From Pseudomonadota bacterium (GTDB lineage: Bacteria > Pseudomonadota > Alphaproteobacteria > Rhizobiales > Xanthobacteraceae): 20,978 bases of DNA. Location: the NCBI GenBank assembly GCA_023390695.1, contig JAEWCJ010000377.1, positions 1 to 20,978 on the forward strand. The letters run 5' to 3'. The notes beneath the pieces were generated by a model. That model made no database searches, was not told the DNA's origin, and worked only from the letters and a program-made list of their open reading frames with translations. A program made the position numbers and the translations under genes. Every line of letters begins with the position of its first letter. The first letter of the stretch is position 1. Shown piece by piece: positions 1 through 7,674 of the stretch.

Positions 1-434
1 TGCGGCATCAGCCGGTAGAAGGCGCCAGGACCGGTATGGACGCCGAACAAGGTCGCCGGGTCATGAACCAGTGCAAAACCGATAATGAAGGCGGCGACGC
101 TAAGCGCCGCGACGATGCTGATGATCAGGCCGTTACGCCGGAACGTCGGCGCCAGGAAGCGCGGCCAAGCATACCGCTCGTAGGATTCGGTCCGCGCCTT
201 GGCCAGCGTCACCGGAATGTTGACGTTGAATTCGTGCGGAGGGGAGAATTGGCAATCGTAGAAGCAGGCGCCGCAGCTATGGCACAGATTGGAGAGGTAA
301 TTGAGGTCGCCGTCGGTGAAGACGCGCCGCATTTCGAGAGCCGGAAAGACGGCGCAAAGACCCTCGCAATAGCGGCATGAATTGCAGACCGTCATGAGAC
401 GGCTGGCTTCTTCGAGTGTCCTAGTTCCGTGCAT
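1..434 (-). CDS. tcuB: TcuB-like Fe-S/membrane electron-transfer protein (partial, C-terminus outside window)
   Basis: Visible are the first 144 codons of a protein that runs off the left edge. Two ferredoxin-like [4Fe-4S] motifs of form CxxCxxCxxxC are present: Cys17/20/23/27 and Cys51/54/57/61, the second followed by a PPHEFNVNIP segment. A hydrophobic helix follows at about residues 103-122. This arrangement is typical of TcuB/CitB, which passes electrons from the reduced flavin of TcuA to the membrane quinone pool. The ATG at 434-432 overlaps the end of tcuA by 14 bp and has a GAGGAG ribosome site 9 nt upstream, so the pair is translationally coupled. A second in-frame ATG lies at codon 14, just before the first cysteine, but has no comparable context. 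The family call is firm; the exact substrate partner is inferred from the neighbour. Confidence 0.88.
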   Translation of the reverse strand, partial: MHGTRTLEEASRLMTVCNSCRYCEGLCAVFPALEMRRVFTDGDLNYLSNLCHSCGACFYDCQFSPPHEFNVNIPVTLAKARTESYERYAWPRFLAPTFRRNGLIISIVAALSVAAFIIGFALVHDPATLFGVHTGPGAFYRLMP

Positions 435-1812
435 ATTGCGCAGCTCCTCGTCCGGCCAAGCGACCGAAAACGCTACCGATCGTCATTCCAATGCCTGCGG
501 CATAGCCGCGGCCGAGCACATTGCCGGCCATGATCTCTCCGGCGGCGAACATGTTCGCAGCCGGCTTTCCGTCCGCCATGATCATCCGGGCCTGTTTGTT
601 CACCTTAACGCCCAGATATGTGAAGGTGATGCCGGGTCTTACCGGATACGCATAGAACGGCGCCTGATCGATGCGGCGGGCCCAGTTCGACTTGCGCGGC
701 TCGATGCCCTCGGTGTGACAATTGTCCAGATCGGCGTGATTGAAGTTGCCCGGCTGAACCGCTGCGTTGAATGTATCTACCGTCTCGCGAAGTTTCCCGG
801 GATCGAGGCTAAGCTCGCCGGCGAGCGCCTCGATGCTGTCGGCCTTGATCGGCGGGAATGCCGACGGCATGAACAGTTCGAGGGACTTGGCATCGAAGAT
901 GATGTAAGCGATCTGGTTCGGCTGGGACGCAACGAGCCGGCCCCAGATGGCGTAGCGTTTGGGCCAGATGTCTTCGCCTTCGTCGTAAAAGCGCTGGCAG
1001 TCCTCGTTGACAACAATCCCGAACACGACGCAGTCAAGACGGGTGATGATGCCGCCGTCGTATTTGGGGGCGCGCGCGTCGATCGCGACCGCATGACATT
1101 GCGTCGGATCTCCAATCTGCATGACGCCGTTGTCAATGAGCTTGCGAAGGACCGTTCCGCGATTGTTCGGTGTGCCGCGGATCAGGAAGTTTTCCGCGAT
1201 GTCGCCCCAGCCCTCCTTCAGCCATTCGATATTGGACTCGAAACCGCCGGATGCGGTGACAATGGCAGTCGCATGGATGATCTGGGTCTGGCCCTCCGAG
1301 CGGACGGTTGCGGACTTGAAAAATCCGTCTTCCACCTCGAGGTCGATCACCTCGGATTCGTACCGGACCTCGACTCCCAGCGCCTCTGCCGTGCGGTAGA
1401 GCGAGTTGAGCATGGCGCGACCGCCGCCGAGAAAGAAGGAGTTGGTTCTGCCGAGACTGAGCGTGCCGCCGAGCGACGGCTGGAAGCGCACGCCCTGTTC
1501 GCCGATCCAGGTCAGCACCTCCTTGGACTCGGCGATCATGAAGCGCGCGAGCTCTTCGTCGGTATGTCCCTGCGTGACACGCTTGAGATCTTCCCAGAAC
1601 TCGTCCTCGCTGTAGGGGCCGGTCAGGGTATCTGTGGCGTGGTCATGGGCGCATCGCATGTTGCGGGTGTGCCGGGTATTGCCCCCCCTGTAGAATTTCG
1701 ACGCGGCTTCGAGGACCAGGACGGTAGCGCCCGCCCGCCGGGCGCTGATTGCGGCACAAAGGGCGGCATTCCCGCCACCCACGACCAAAACGTCATATTT
1801 TTGGGACAACAT
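421..1812 (-). CDS. tcuA: FAD-dependent tricarballylate dehydrogenase (TcuA family)
   Basis: A 463-residue flavoprotein of the fumarate-reductase/succinate-dehydrogenase flavoprotein superfamily. The N-terminus carries the dinucleotide-binding motif VVGGGNAALCAAISAR (residues 10-25) and the acidic end of the second strand (VLVLEAA). The C-terminal FAD-contact segment (MFAAGEIMAGNVLGRGYAAG, then GMTIGSVFGR) is intact. Length and the GGGNAALCAAI signature fit TcuA, which oxidises tricarballylate to cis-aconitate and hands electrons to TcuB; both genes are adjacent here in the usual order. The ATG at 1812 is preferred over the TTG three bases upstream, because GAGG lies 8 nt before the ATG. A candidate promoter lies at 1856-1885. 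The MFS transporter TcuC is not in the window. A related but different polycarboxylate or ring acid cannot be excluded as substrate. Confidence 0.85.
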   Translation of the reverse strand: MLSQKYDVLVVGGGNAALCAAISARRAGATVLVLEAASKFYRGGNTRHTRNMRCAHDHATDTLTGPYSEDEFWEDLKRVTQGHTDEELARFMIAESKEVLTWIGEQGVRFQPSLGGTLSLGRTNSFFLGGGRAMLNSLYRTAEALGVEVRYESEVIDLEVEDGFFKSATVRSEGQTQIIHATAIVTASGGFESNIEWLKEGWGDIAENFLIRGTPNNRGTVLRKLIDNGVMQIGDPTQCHAVAIDARAPKYDGGIITRLDCVVFGIVVNEDCQRFYDEGEDIWPKRYAIWGRLVASQPNQIAYIIFDAKSLELFMPSAFPPIKADSIEALAGELSLDPGKLRETVDTFNAAVQPGNFNHADLDNCHTEGIEPRKSNWARRIDQAPFYAYPVRPGITFTYLGVKVNKQARMIMADGKPAANMFAAGEIMAGNVLGRGYAAGIGMTIGSVFGRLAGRGAAQYARN

Positions 1813-1855
1813 CAAAGCGGCCTCGGCATTTCACGCGCCAGGAACAAGTAAATAA

Positions 1856-1885
1856 GCTATAATAGTGCTAAATTTACCCTGTAAA
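1856..1885 (-). promoter_or_regulatory. Candidate sigma70-type promoter of tcuAB
   Basis: Reading the minus strand, a TTTACA hexamer (1885-1880) is followed by 18 nt and TATAGC (1861-1856); an overlapping TATTAT gives a 15-nt spacing. This is about 45 nt upstream of the tcuA ATG. The -35 element overlaps a short inverted repeat, TTTAC-CCT-GTAAA (1873-1885), which could be a repressor site. Assigned by eye only. Confidence 0.4.
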
Positions 1886-1967
1886 GGCAAATCTGCTGAT
1901 TTTTGGGACGAATGACGAATGGATCGTCGTCAAAAGCGGCGCGAGGCCGGGTGGTTGCGGCATGTGG

Positions 1968-1981
1968 CAATTAAGTAATTG
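1968..1981. promoter_or_regulatory. Candidate operator: palindrome CAATTA-AG-TAATTG
   Basis: CAATTA and TAATTG are perfect inverted repeats around a 2-nt centre. The site sits 11 nt upstream of a TATAAT hexamer (1992-1997), where a -35 element would lie and where no good TTGACA is seen, so an activator or repressor site is plausible. The bound protein is unknown; the XRE regulator at 6732 is one candidate within the window. Confidence 0.4.
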
Positions 1982-1991
1982 ATTTTTATAT

Positions 1992-1997
1992 TATAAT
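1992..1997 (+). promoter_or_regulatory. Candidate -10 element (TATAAT) for the amidase operon
   Basis: Perfect TATAAT in an AT-rich stretch, with no convincing -35 hexamer 16-18 nt upstream (AATTAA at 1969-1974). It lies about 138 bp before the amidase start, which would leave a long 5' leader. An AT-rich coincidence is possible. Confidence 0.3.
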
Positions 1998-2134
1998 TTT
2001 TCCCTGCGGGATTTTGCAAAAGCTGTGCGGGGTGGGCTGCAGGGCGTGCTGCCGGGAAAAGAAAAGGCTTGCGGAGTAATAAAAATATGACAAATACTAA
2101 ATAAGGTACAAAATGCTGATCGAGCGGTGATGGG

Positions 2135-3424
2135 GTGGCGGTGGCTCTAAACGGGCTTTCGGCTGTCGAGGCAGCAAAACGGATATCAGAGGGCGGTCTG
2201 TCGTCTGAGGCGCTCGTGCGCGCGTGCCTTGACCGGATCGCGGCGCGCGAGCCTGAAGTTTCGGCCTGGTCCTTCCTCGATGCCGAAGCTGCGCTGACGC
2301 AAGCGCGTCAATGCGACGTGTCCAGACCAGTCGGCCCGCTGCATGGCGTTCCCGTCGGGATCAAGGATGTCATCGATGTTTGCGGCATGCCGACAGGCAT
2401 GGGATCGCCGATCTACAAGGACTACCGGCCTTTCGCCGATGCCAGTTGCGTTGCCGCCTTGCGGGCGGCCGGTGCGGTCATTCTCGGGAAAACCGTGACG
2501 GCGGAGTTTGCCGGTGTAACGCCGGGGTCGACCCGAAATCCCATTGCGCTATCGCGAACGCCAGGCGGGTCTTCGAGCGGTTCTGCGGCGGCCGTCGCCG
2601 ACAACATGGTGCCGCTTGCGTTCGGCACGCAGACAGGCGGATCTATCCTGCGACCGGCCTCTTATTGCGGCGTGGTCGGATTCAAGCCGTCGTACAACAC
2701 CGTTAATCGCGCGGGACTCAAGTTTGCGGCCGAGAGTTTCGACACTATCGGCCCCATGGCCCGCACCGTTGCGGATGTTGCGCTGATCTGGCGGATTCTG
2801 GTCGGACAGGACGCAGGCGAAACGCGGACGGCCTCACGGTCACTGCGATTTGCGCTGTTCAGAACCCAGCATTGGCATCGCGCTTCGGTAGAGACGGCAG
2901 AGGCCATGAGAACCGTGGCTGATCGTCTGATGTCGCGCGGAGCAGCGATCGAGGAGATTCCGGTACCGAAAGGTTTCGAGGAGCTCACCGAGGCGCGCAA
3001 GGTCATCAATAATTATGAGCGTGCCCGCGCGCTTGCCTGGGAATGGCAGCATCATCGGGATCAGATCAGTCAGGCGCTTGCAGCCGTTGTGACCGATGGC
3101 ATGTCGATCCCCTACGACAAGTATTCAAGGGCCACGAAGACCGTCGAACATTGGCGCGCCTGGCTGGGCAATGCCATGAATGGTTACGATGCGCTGCTGA
3201 CGCCGTCCGCGGACGGCGAGGCGCCGCAGGGACTGGGATCGACGGGCAGCGCCGCCTTTCAGGAAAACTGGACGATGCTGCATGCGCCCTCGATTTCGCT
3301 GCCGCTATGCACCGGGCCGAATGGGCTCCCGGTCGGTGTGCAGCTTGTCGGAAAGCTGCACGGCGATGATGCTTTGTTGAATGTCGCGCAATGGGTGATG
3401 CAGGCCGCCTCGGACCAGGCATAG
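2135..3424 (+). CDS. Amidase-signature family hydrolase
   Basis: A 429-residue enzyme of the amidase signature (AS) family, which hydrolyses carboxamides or related C-N bonds through a Ser-cisSer-Lys triad. The triad is visible: Lys77 in VGIKDVID, cis-Ser146 in GGSSSGSAAA, and nucleophile Ser170 in GTQTGGSILRPA; the 24-residue Ser-Ser spacing is the family norm. Substrate is not predictable from sequence. Length is slightly short for the family but complete. The only in-frame starts after the last stop are GTG codons at 2135 and 2141; ATGs at 2113 and 2130 lead to immediate stops. The ribosome site is weak (purine-rich GAGCGGTGATGGG). As the first gene of the plus-strand run, it may release an acid from an amide before the CoA ligase acts on it (inference). 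Confidence 0.85.
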   Translation: MAVALNGLSAVEAAKRISEGGLSSEALVRACLDRIAAREPEVSAWSFLDAEAALTQARQCDVSRPVGPLHGVPVGIKDVIDVCGMPTGMGSPIYKDYRPFADASCVAALRAAGAVILGKTVTAEFAGVTPGSTRNPIALSRTPGGSSSGSAAAVADNMVPLAFGTQTGGSILRPASYCGVVGFKPSYNTVNRAGLKFAAESFDTIGPMARTVADVALIWRILVGQDAGETRTASRSLRFALFRTQHWHRASVETAEAMRTVADRLMSRGAAIEEIPVPKGFEELTEARKVINNYERARALAWEWQHHRDQISQALAAVVTDGMSIPYDKYSRATKTVEHWRAWLGNAMNGYDALLTPSADGEAPQGLGSTGSAAFQENWTMLHAPSISLPLCTGPNGLPVGVQLVGKLHGDDALLNVAQWVMQAASDQA

Positions 3425-3496
3425 ATAACCGCGCTTCAGGCTTGGTCCGCCGCCGCGACAATGCGTACGAGATTTTGAAATGCACACGGGAATGAG

Positions 3497-5155
3497 ATGA
3501 CGAATAGAGTGCTCACGCTGCTGTCTCATGAGAGGCTGGCCCAGTCTTATGCGTTGGGACACTGGCGCGACGATACGATTTTCTCGCTGGTAAAGGCGCA
3601 TGCGCAGGGAACGCCTGAGAAGATTGCTGTTCGGGACAGCAATGCGGCTCTGACATATAAGGACCTGATGGCGCAGGCCGACGGGCTTGCTGCTGCGCTG
3701 CATGACGCAGGCCTTCGCCAGGGCGATCGTGTCGCGGTTTGGCTGTCCAGCCGGATTGAAACCGCGATCGCTCTCGTGGCGTGCTCGCGCAATGGCTATG
3801 CCTGCTGCCCGTCGCTGCATCGCGATCACATCAGTGGCGACGTCATTGACTTGCTGCAGCGGATGCGGGCCTCGGCATTCATCGGAGAAGCCGGCTATGG
3901 CGCAGACGGCGGGCGCGCCAGCATTTTTGACCGGTTGAAAGAGGTCAAAACGCTGAAGATATCGTTCGCGTTGTCTGCGACCGGTGCCCGTCCCGACAAA
4001 GGACTGCTGGTCTCTCATGCGAATAACGAGCATCCGGCCAATGCTGACCCGAATGTTCTCGTCTATCTTGCGTTCACGTCCGGGACCACCGGCCGTCCCA
4101 AGGGCGTGATGCACAGCGACAACACGCTGCTCGCCGCCGCCCGCGCGATGATCCGCGACTGGTGGTTCGACGACAAGACCGTCATATATACGATGAGTCC
4201 GCTCAGCCATAATCTCGGCCTCGGCTCGTTGGTCATGGCATTGGCGACCGGCGGCGAGCTGGTCATTCACGATGTCCCGCGCGGCAAGAGCACTCTCGAT
4301 CGCATTGTGGAGACGGGGGCGACGTTTGTCGTAGGCGTTCCGACGCACGCCATAGATCTGCTGGCGGAGATCAAGGCGCGCAACATCGTGCCGAAGACCG
4401 TCAAGGGATTCCGGATTTCCGGTGCTTCGGCGCCGCGCGAAATCGTTGCCGAATTGCTCCGCTATGGCGTCGTTCCACAGAGCGGCTACGGAATGACCGA
4501 GGCCGGCTCGCATCACTATACGCGCATCGATGACGATGCCGACCGTATCGTGCAGACCTCCGGCCGTTCCTGCGACGGCTATGAGGTGAAAATCTGGTCG
4601 CCGGATCACGTCGATGTGGAAGTGCCGACCGGCGAGATCGGCCAGATTGGCGGGCGCGGCGCGAGCCTGATGCTGGGATATTTTGACGATCAGGCGGCCA
4701 ATGACGAAGCGTTTAACTCGCTCGGCTGGTTCATGACCGGCGATCTCGGCCGTGTTGACAAGGATGGGTATATTCAGATCACCGGCCGCAAGAAGGATCT
4801 CATCATACGGGGTGGCCACAACATTTTCCCGGCGCGCATTGAGAATCTCGCGATGCAGCATCAGGCTGTCATGCGCGCTGCCGCTCTTCCGGTGCCGGAT
4901 CATCGTCTGGGTGAGAAGGTTTGCCTGGCTGTCGAATTGCGGCCTGGACTGGAGCTTGATCCGCTCGATCTTCTCGCTCACCTGGATCGGTCCGGCTTGT
5001 CGCGCTACGACATGCCTGAATATTTCCTGAAGCTTGATTCAATCCCGCTGACGGCGAGCGGCAAGATCCGCAAGATCGACCTCGTCGAGCAGGTCGCGGC
5101 CGGACAAATCGCTCCGCAGCCGGTTCGCTGGGTGCCCCCCAAGGCGGCTTCATGA
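3497..5155 (+). CDS. Acyl-/aryl-CoA ligase (AMP-forming, cyclohexanecarboxylate-CoA ligase-like)
   Basis: A 552-residue ANL-superfamily adenylating enzyme that would activate a carboxylic acid to its CoA thioester via an acyl-AMP. Motifs in order: P-loop-like TSGTTGRPKG (194-203), A5 motif GYGMTEAGSH (330-339), A7 TGDLG (414-418), hinge GRKKDLIIRGGHNIFPARIE (430-449), and C-terminal catalytic Lys523 in LTASGKIRK. All essential residues are present. Overall sequence resembles ligases annotated as cyclohexanecarboxylate-CoA or 2,3-dihydroxybenzoate-AMP type, so a cyclic acid is a reasonable guess but not proven. The ATG at 3497 follows GGGA by a suitable distance, 72 bp after the amidase stop. 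Its stop overlaps the start of the thioesterase gene by 4 bp (ATGA), so the two are coupled. Confidence 0.9.
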   Translation: MTNRVLTLLSHERLAQSYALGHWRDDTIFSLVKAHAQGTPEKIAVRDSNAALTYKDLMAQADGLAAALHDAGLRQGDRVAVWLSSRIETAIALVACSRNGYACCPSLHRDHISGDVIDLLQRMRASAFIGEAGYGADGGRASIFDRLKEVKTLKISFALSATGARPDKGLLVSHANNEHPANADPNVLVYLAFTSGTTGRPKGVMHSDNTLLAAARAMIRDWWFDDKTVIYTMSPLSHNLGLGSLVMALATGGELVIHDVPRGKSTLDRIVETGATFVVGVPTHAIDLLAEIKARNIVPKTVKGFRISGASAPREIVAELLRYGVVPQSGYGMTEAGSHHYTRIDDDADRIVQTSGRSCDGYEVKIWSPDHVDVEVPTGEIGQIGGRGASLMLGYFDDQAANDEAFNSLGWFMTGDLGRVDKDGYIQITGRKKDLIIRGGHNIFPARIENLAMQHQAVMRAAALPVPDHRLGEKVCLAVELRPGLELDPLDLLAHLDRSGLSRYDMPEYFLKLDSIPLTASGKIRKIDLVEQVAAGQIAPQPVRWVPPKAAS

Positions 5156-5598
5156 GCGAATCTTCGAACACTGAAGCCGAGCGGGCCGCGCGAGATCTCG
5201 AACGTCTTGTTCACGAGATGGCGGCCCCGCCGTTTCATGATCTGTTGCGTCCGCAGGCCGTCAGCGTCGATCCGAAGGATCGCTCCGTCGTCGTGCGGCT
5301 GCCGTTTCGTCCCGAGCTATGTGGCTCGAGAGAGCAGTCATTCTTTCACGGCGGCGTCATCGCATCACTGATCGATCTGGCCGGTCACGCCGCCGTTGCA
5401 ATTCAGGTTGGCCACGCTGTGCCGACGATCGATCTGCGTGTCGACTATATGCGGGCTGCAACCGGCGGCGATCTTATCGCCACTGGCCGGGCGCTGTCGG
5501 TCGGTTCTTCGATCGGCCGTGCCGACGTCGAAGTCAGAAGCGAGGATGGACGTTTGGTGGCGGTGGGCCGGGGTGTGTTCAGCACCCTGAAGCGGTGA
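5152..5598 (+). CDS. PaaI-type hotdog thioesterase
   Basis: A 148-residue single-domain hotdog protein. The PaaI-type signature is HGGVIASLIDLAGHAA (66-81) with the HGG turn and the catalytic acid Asp75, followed by the strands TIDLRVDYMR and GRALSVGSSIGRADVEV. Such enzymes hydrolyse aryl- or acyl-CoA thioesters, often to rescue CoA from dead-end intermediates in aromatic degradation. The ATG lies inside the ligase stop (ATGA), so the ligase and thioesterase are made together; a proofreading or CoA-salvage role fits (inference). No signal peptide, so cytoplasmic. Confidence 0.88.
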   Translation: MSESSNTEAERAARDLERLVHEMAAPPFHDLLRPQAVSVDPKDRSVVVRLPFRPELCGSREQSFFHGGVIASLIDLAGHAAVAIQVGHAVPTIDLRVDYMRAATGGDLIATGRALSVGSSIGRADVEVRSEDGRLVAVGRGVFSTLKR

Positions 5599-5641
5599 TC
5601 CCATGTACGCCGGCATTGAAAACGAATCTGGAGAAGTGTGA

Positions 5642-6628
5642 ATGCGCGCGGTGGTCGTTCATGAATTCGGTGCGCCGGACAGTTTGAAGATCGAGAACGT
5701 TCCGGCGCCTGAACCTGGACCGGACGAGGTTCTGATCGACGTTCACGCGGTTGGCGTGAATTTCGTCGACACGCTGGTCATCTCGGGAAAATACCAGTTC
5801 CTTCCGCCGCGACCGTTCACGCCGGGCAAGCTTCCCGCCGGAGTGATCGCCAAGGTGGGCAGGAATGTCAGCGGCCTGGCAAAGGGCATGCGTGTTCTGA
5901 CGACGGCGGAGCAGGGCGGATATGCCGAGCAGGCGACGGCGCTTGCCGAGCAAACCTATCGTATTCCGGATAAGATGTCGTTTGTGGACGCGGCCTCGAT
6001 GGCGCTGGCCTTTGATACGGCCTGGTTCGCTCTGCGGGAACGCGGCCGTCTGCGCAAAGGCGAAAAAGTCCTGGTCCTGGGCGCGACCGGTGCTGTGGGC
6101 ATTGCGGCTATCCAACTGGCGAAGGCCTTCGGCGCGTTTGTTCTGGCTGGCGTTTCGAGCCTTGATAAATCGGCCGCGGTCCTGGATGCGGGTGCAGACG
6201 GGGTCGTGGATCTCGGGATTGAGAACATTCAGGATGGTCTGCGGGATCAGGTCTTTGCCCTGACCGACGGCAAGGGCGTCGACATCGTCATCGATTCATT
6301 GGGGGACCGCTTCCTTCCGGCAGCCCTGCGGGCAATTGCCTGGCGCGGGCGGCATGTCATCGTCGGATTCGCGGCCGGTCAAATCGCCAGCATCAAGACC
6401 AATTATCTCATGCTGAAGAATATCGAGATGAGCGGACTGCAGGTCAGCGATTATCGGAAGAGAACGCCGGATCTTATGCGGGAGTGCTTTGATGAAATCT
6501 TTGCACTGTACGAAAAGGGCGTGCTCAAGCCGCCGGCGACCTCGGTTCTGCCGCTTGATGCATTCGCGGATGCGCTTATCCAGATTCGCGATCGTAAGGC
6601 CAAGAGCCGCCTGGTTCTCACACCGTGA
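5642..6628 (+). CDS. Zinc-independent MDR NAD(P)H:quinone oxidoreductase-like / enoyl reductase
   Basis: A 328-residue medium-chain dehydrogenase/reductase. The N-terminal GroES-like domain has the typical opening (MRAVVVHEFGAPDSLKI, then GVNFVDTLVISGKY at 38-51) and lacks the catalytic-zinc GHE motif and structural-zinc cysteines. The Rossmann motif VLVLGATGAVGIAAIQLA (143-160) binds NADPH. This places it in the QorA/quinone-reductase-like group, whose members reduce quinones or conjugated enones/enoyl groups. The start has GGAG 7-8 nt upstream (tctGGAGaagtgtgaATG). It lies 43 bp after the thioesterase and is probably cotranscribed. It may reduce an alpha,beta-unsaturated intermediate of the pathway; the true substrate is unknown. 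Confidence 0.87.
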   Translation: MRAVVVHEFGAPDSLKIENVPAPEPGPDEVLIDVHAVGVNFVDTLVISGKYQFLPPRPFTPGKLPAGVIAKVGRNVSGLAKGMRVLTTAEQGGYAEQATALAEQTYRIPDKMSFVDAASMALAFDTAWFALRERGRLRKGEKVLVLGATGAVGIAAIQLAKAFGAFVLAGVSSLDKSAAVLDAGADGVVDLGIENIQDGLRDQVFALTDGKGVDIVIDSLGDRFLPAALRAIAWRGRHVIVGFAAGQIASIKTNYLMLKNIEMSGLQVSDYRKRTPDLMRECFDEIFALYEKGVLKPPATSVLPLDAFADALIQIRDRKAKSRLVLTP

Positions 6629-6661
6629 CAGCGCAGAAAGCAGATGGCCGGGTGCCGGCAT

Positions 6662-6710
6662 ACAATATGTTTCGAGAGCAGCGTGAATTCTGCGTGTCGT
6701 CCGATATTGT
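6662..6710. repeat. Spaced inverted repeat upstream of the XRE regulator (ACAATAT ... ATATTGT)
   Basis: ACAATAT (6662-6668) and its exact reverse complement ATATTGT (6704-6710) flank 35 nt. The right arm lies 22 nt before the regulator's TTG start. It may be a pair of autoregulatory half-sites or chance in a short AT-rich gap; no terminator is seen between the two genes. Confidence 0.25.
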
Positions 6711-6731
6711 TCAGGTTGAATAGGATCTCCC

Positions 6732-7613
6732 TTGGCCATTCGATATAAGGAAATTGCCGACCGGTTGCGCGCTTTTCGGTTGGGATCTGGATTGAGCGCG
6801 GACGAGATCGCCAAGCGTGTCGGGATCTCGCGAACCGCATTGTATCGCTTTGAAAAAGGCGAGCTTGCCAAGATCGAAACGCTCGAGAAGCTGTCCGAGC
6901 TGCTGGGCGTGTCTATGCCGACCTTGCTCGGGGTGGGCATCGAATACATTCCTTCTGCCGTCAGCTACTTCGAGAGGCTGAGGCAAATCGAGGAACAGGC
7001 CGAGCACATCATTGTGCTTTCCGGGCCGATTTCCTTCCTCCTGGCCTCGGACAGGTTTCTGGAATTCCTCGGAACCGTCCTGAAGGAAAGCGTGCCGCCG
7101 GATTTGCCGAACCGCGACACGGCGCTCGCGCAGATAGAGCAGATCATGCCAATTCTTGTCCAACGCAAGGAGGCATATCGAAGACGCAAGCCCGGTATCC
7201 TGAATCTCATTTCATCGCGCGAGATCACCCGTTTTGCCCGGGGCGGCTTCGCGGGAGATGTGCCGCTCTCGAAGGCGGAATTCGATCTGCGCCGCGAATT
7301 TGTGCGGGCCGAGATCGAGCATTTTGCCAGCGTGATCGAAGAGCAATCCATCGGGGTGCAGATCGGTGTTGTGACGGAATCGCTTCCGCATACGCATTTC
7401 CAGATTTTCCGGATGAGCGAGACCAAGATGCTGAGCATCACTCCGTTCAGGCTTGGCGAACAGCCGAATGTGCGTCTGGGTGTTGCGATGATCACATCCG
7501 CAGCCGAGGCGGTGAGCCTGCATGAAAAAGTAGCTCAGGAAATGTGGCGCGGTGCGCTGAAGGGGAGTGCGGCTGCGGATCATTTGCGGGCGATCATGCA
7601 GCAGCAGGCGTGA
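6732..7613 (+). CDS. XRE-family HTH transcriptional regulator with unassigned C-terminal domain
   Basis: A 293-residue protein with an N-terminal Cro/C1-type helix-turn-helix at about residues 6-61 (DEIAKRVGISRTALYRFEKG holds the recognition helix). A C-terminal portion of about 220 residues is of a type I cannot name; it may sense a ligand. The start must be TTG at 6732: a stop (TGA, 6717-6719) lies just upstream in frame, no ATG/GTG intervenes, and AGGA sits 6 nt before the TTG. It lies mid-cluster, between the CoA-ester genes and coxG. It is the natural candidate to control the amidase-to-receptor genes (inference), in contrast to the GntR regulator further right. Confidence 0.8.
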   Translation: MAIRYKEIADRLRAFRLGSGLSADEIAKRVGISRTALYRFEKGELAKIETLEKLSELLGVSMPTLLGVGIEYIPSAVSYFERLRQIEEQAEHIIVLSGPISFLLASDRFLEFLGTVLKESVPPDLPNRDTALAQIEQIMPILVQRKEAYRRRKPGILNLISSREITRFARGGFAGDVPLSKAEFDLRREFVRAEIEHFASVIEEQSIGVQIGVVTESLPHTHFQIFRMSETKMLSITPFRLGEQPNVRLGVAMITSAAEAVSLHEKVAQEMWRGALKGSAAADHLRAIMQQQA

Positions 7614-7674
7614 GATTGCGGCTGCGCCGAGAGAGTGTGTGTCGATCCAATAGGAACTGAAGGAAGATCAGCGA

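Larger units (their letters stand above)
1813..2134. other. AT-rich divergent intergenic control region between tcuA and the amidase gene
   Basis: These 322 bp hold no credible gene. They are clearly richer in A/T than the neighbours, especially 1850-2000 and 2070-2115. Visible elements are the tcuA promoter candidate (1856-1885), a 14-bp palindrome (1968-1981), a TATAAT hexamer on the plus strand (1992-1997), and two similar direct segments, GACAAATA (near 2091) and GTACAAAA (near 2106), just before the amidase start. The region probably carries control for both transcription directions. Confidence 0.6.

Noticed and set aside
382..1851. 489-codon open frame on the plus strand opposite tcuA
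   Set aside because: It is antisense to a well-supported flavoprotein, has no recognisable motif, and is expected from GC-rich third positions.
3305..4981. 558-codon open frame on the minus strand opposite the amidase end and CoA ligase
   Set aside because: It spans two genes with intact family motifs and itself shows only Arg/His-rich low-similarity sequence typical of antisense frames.
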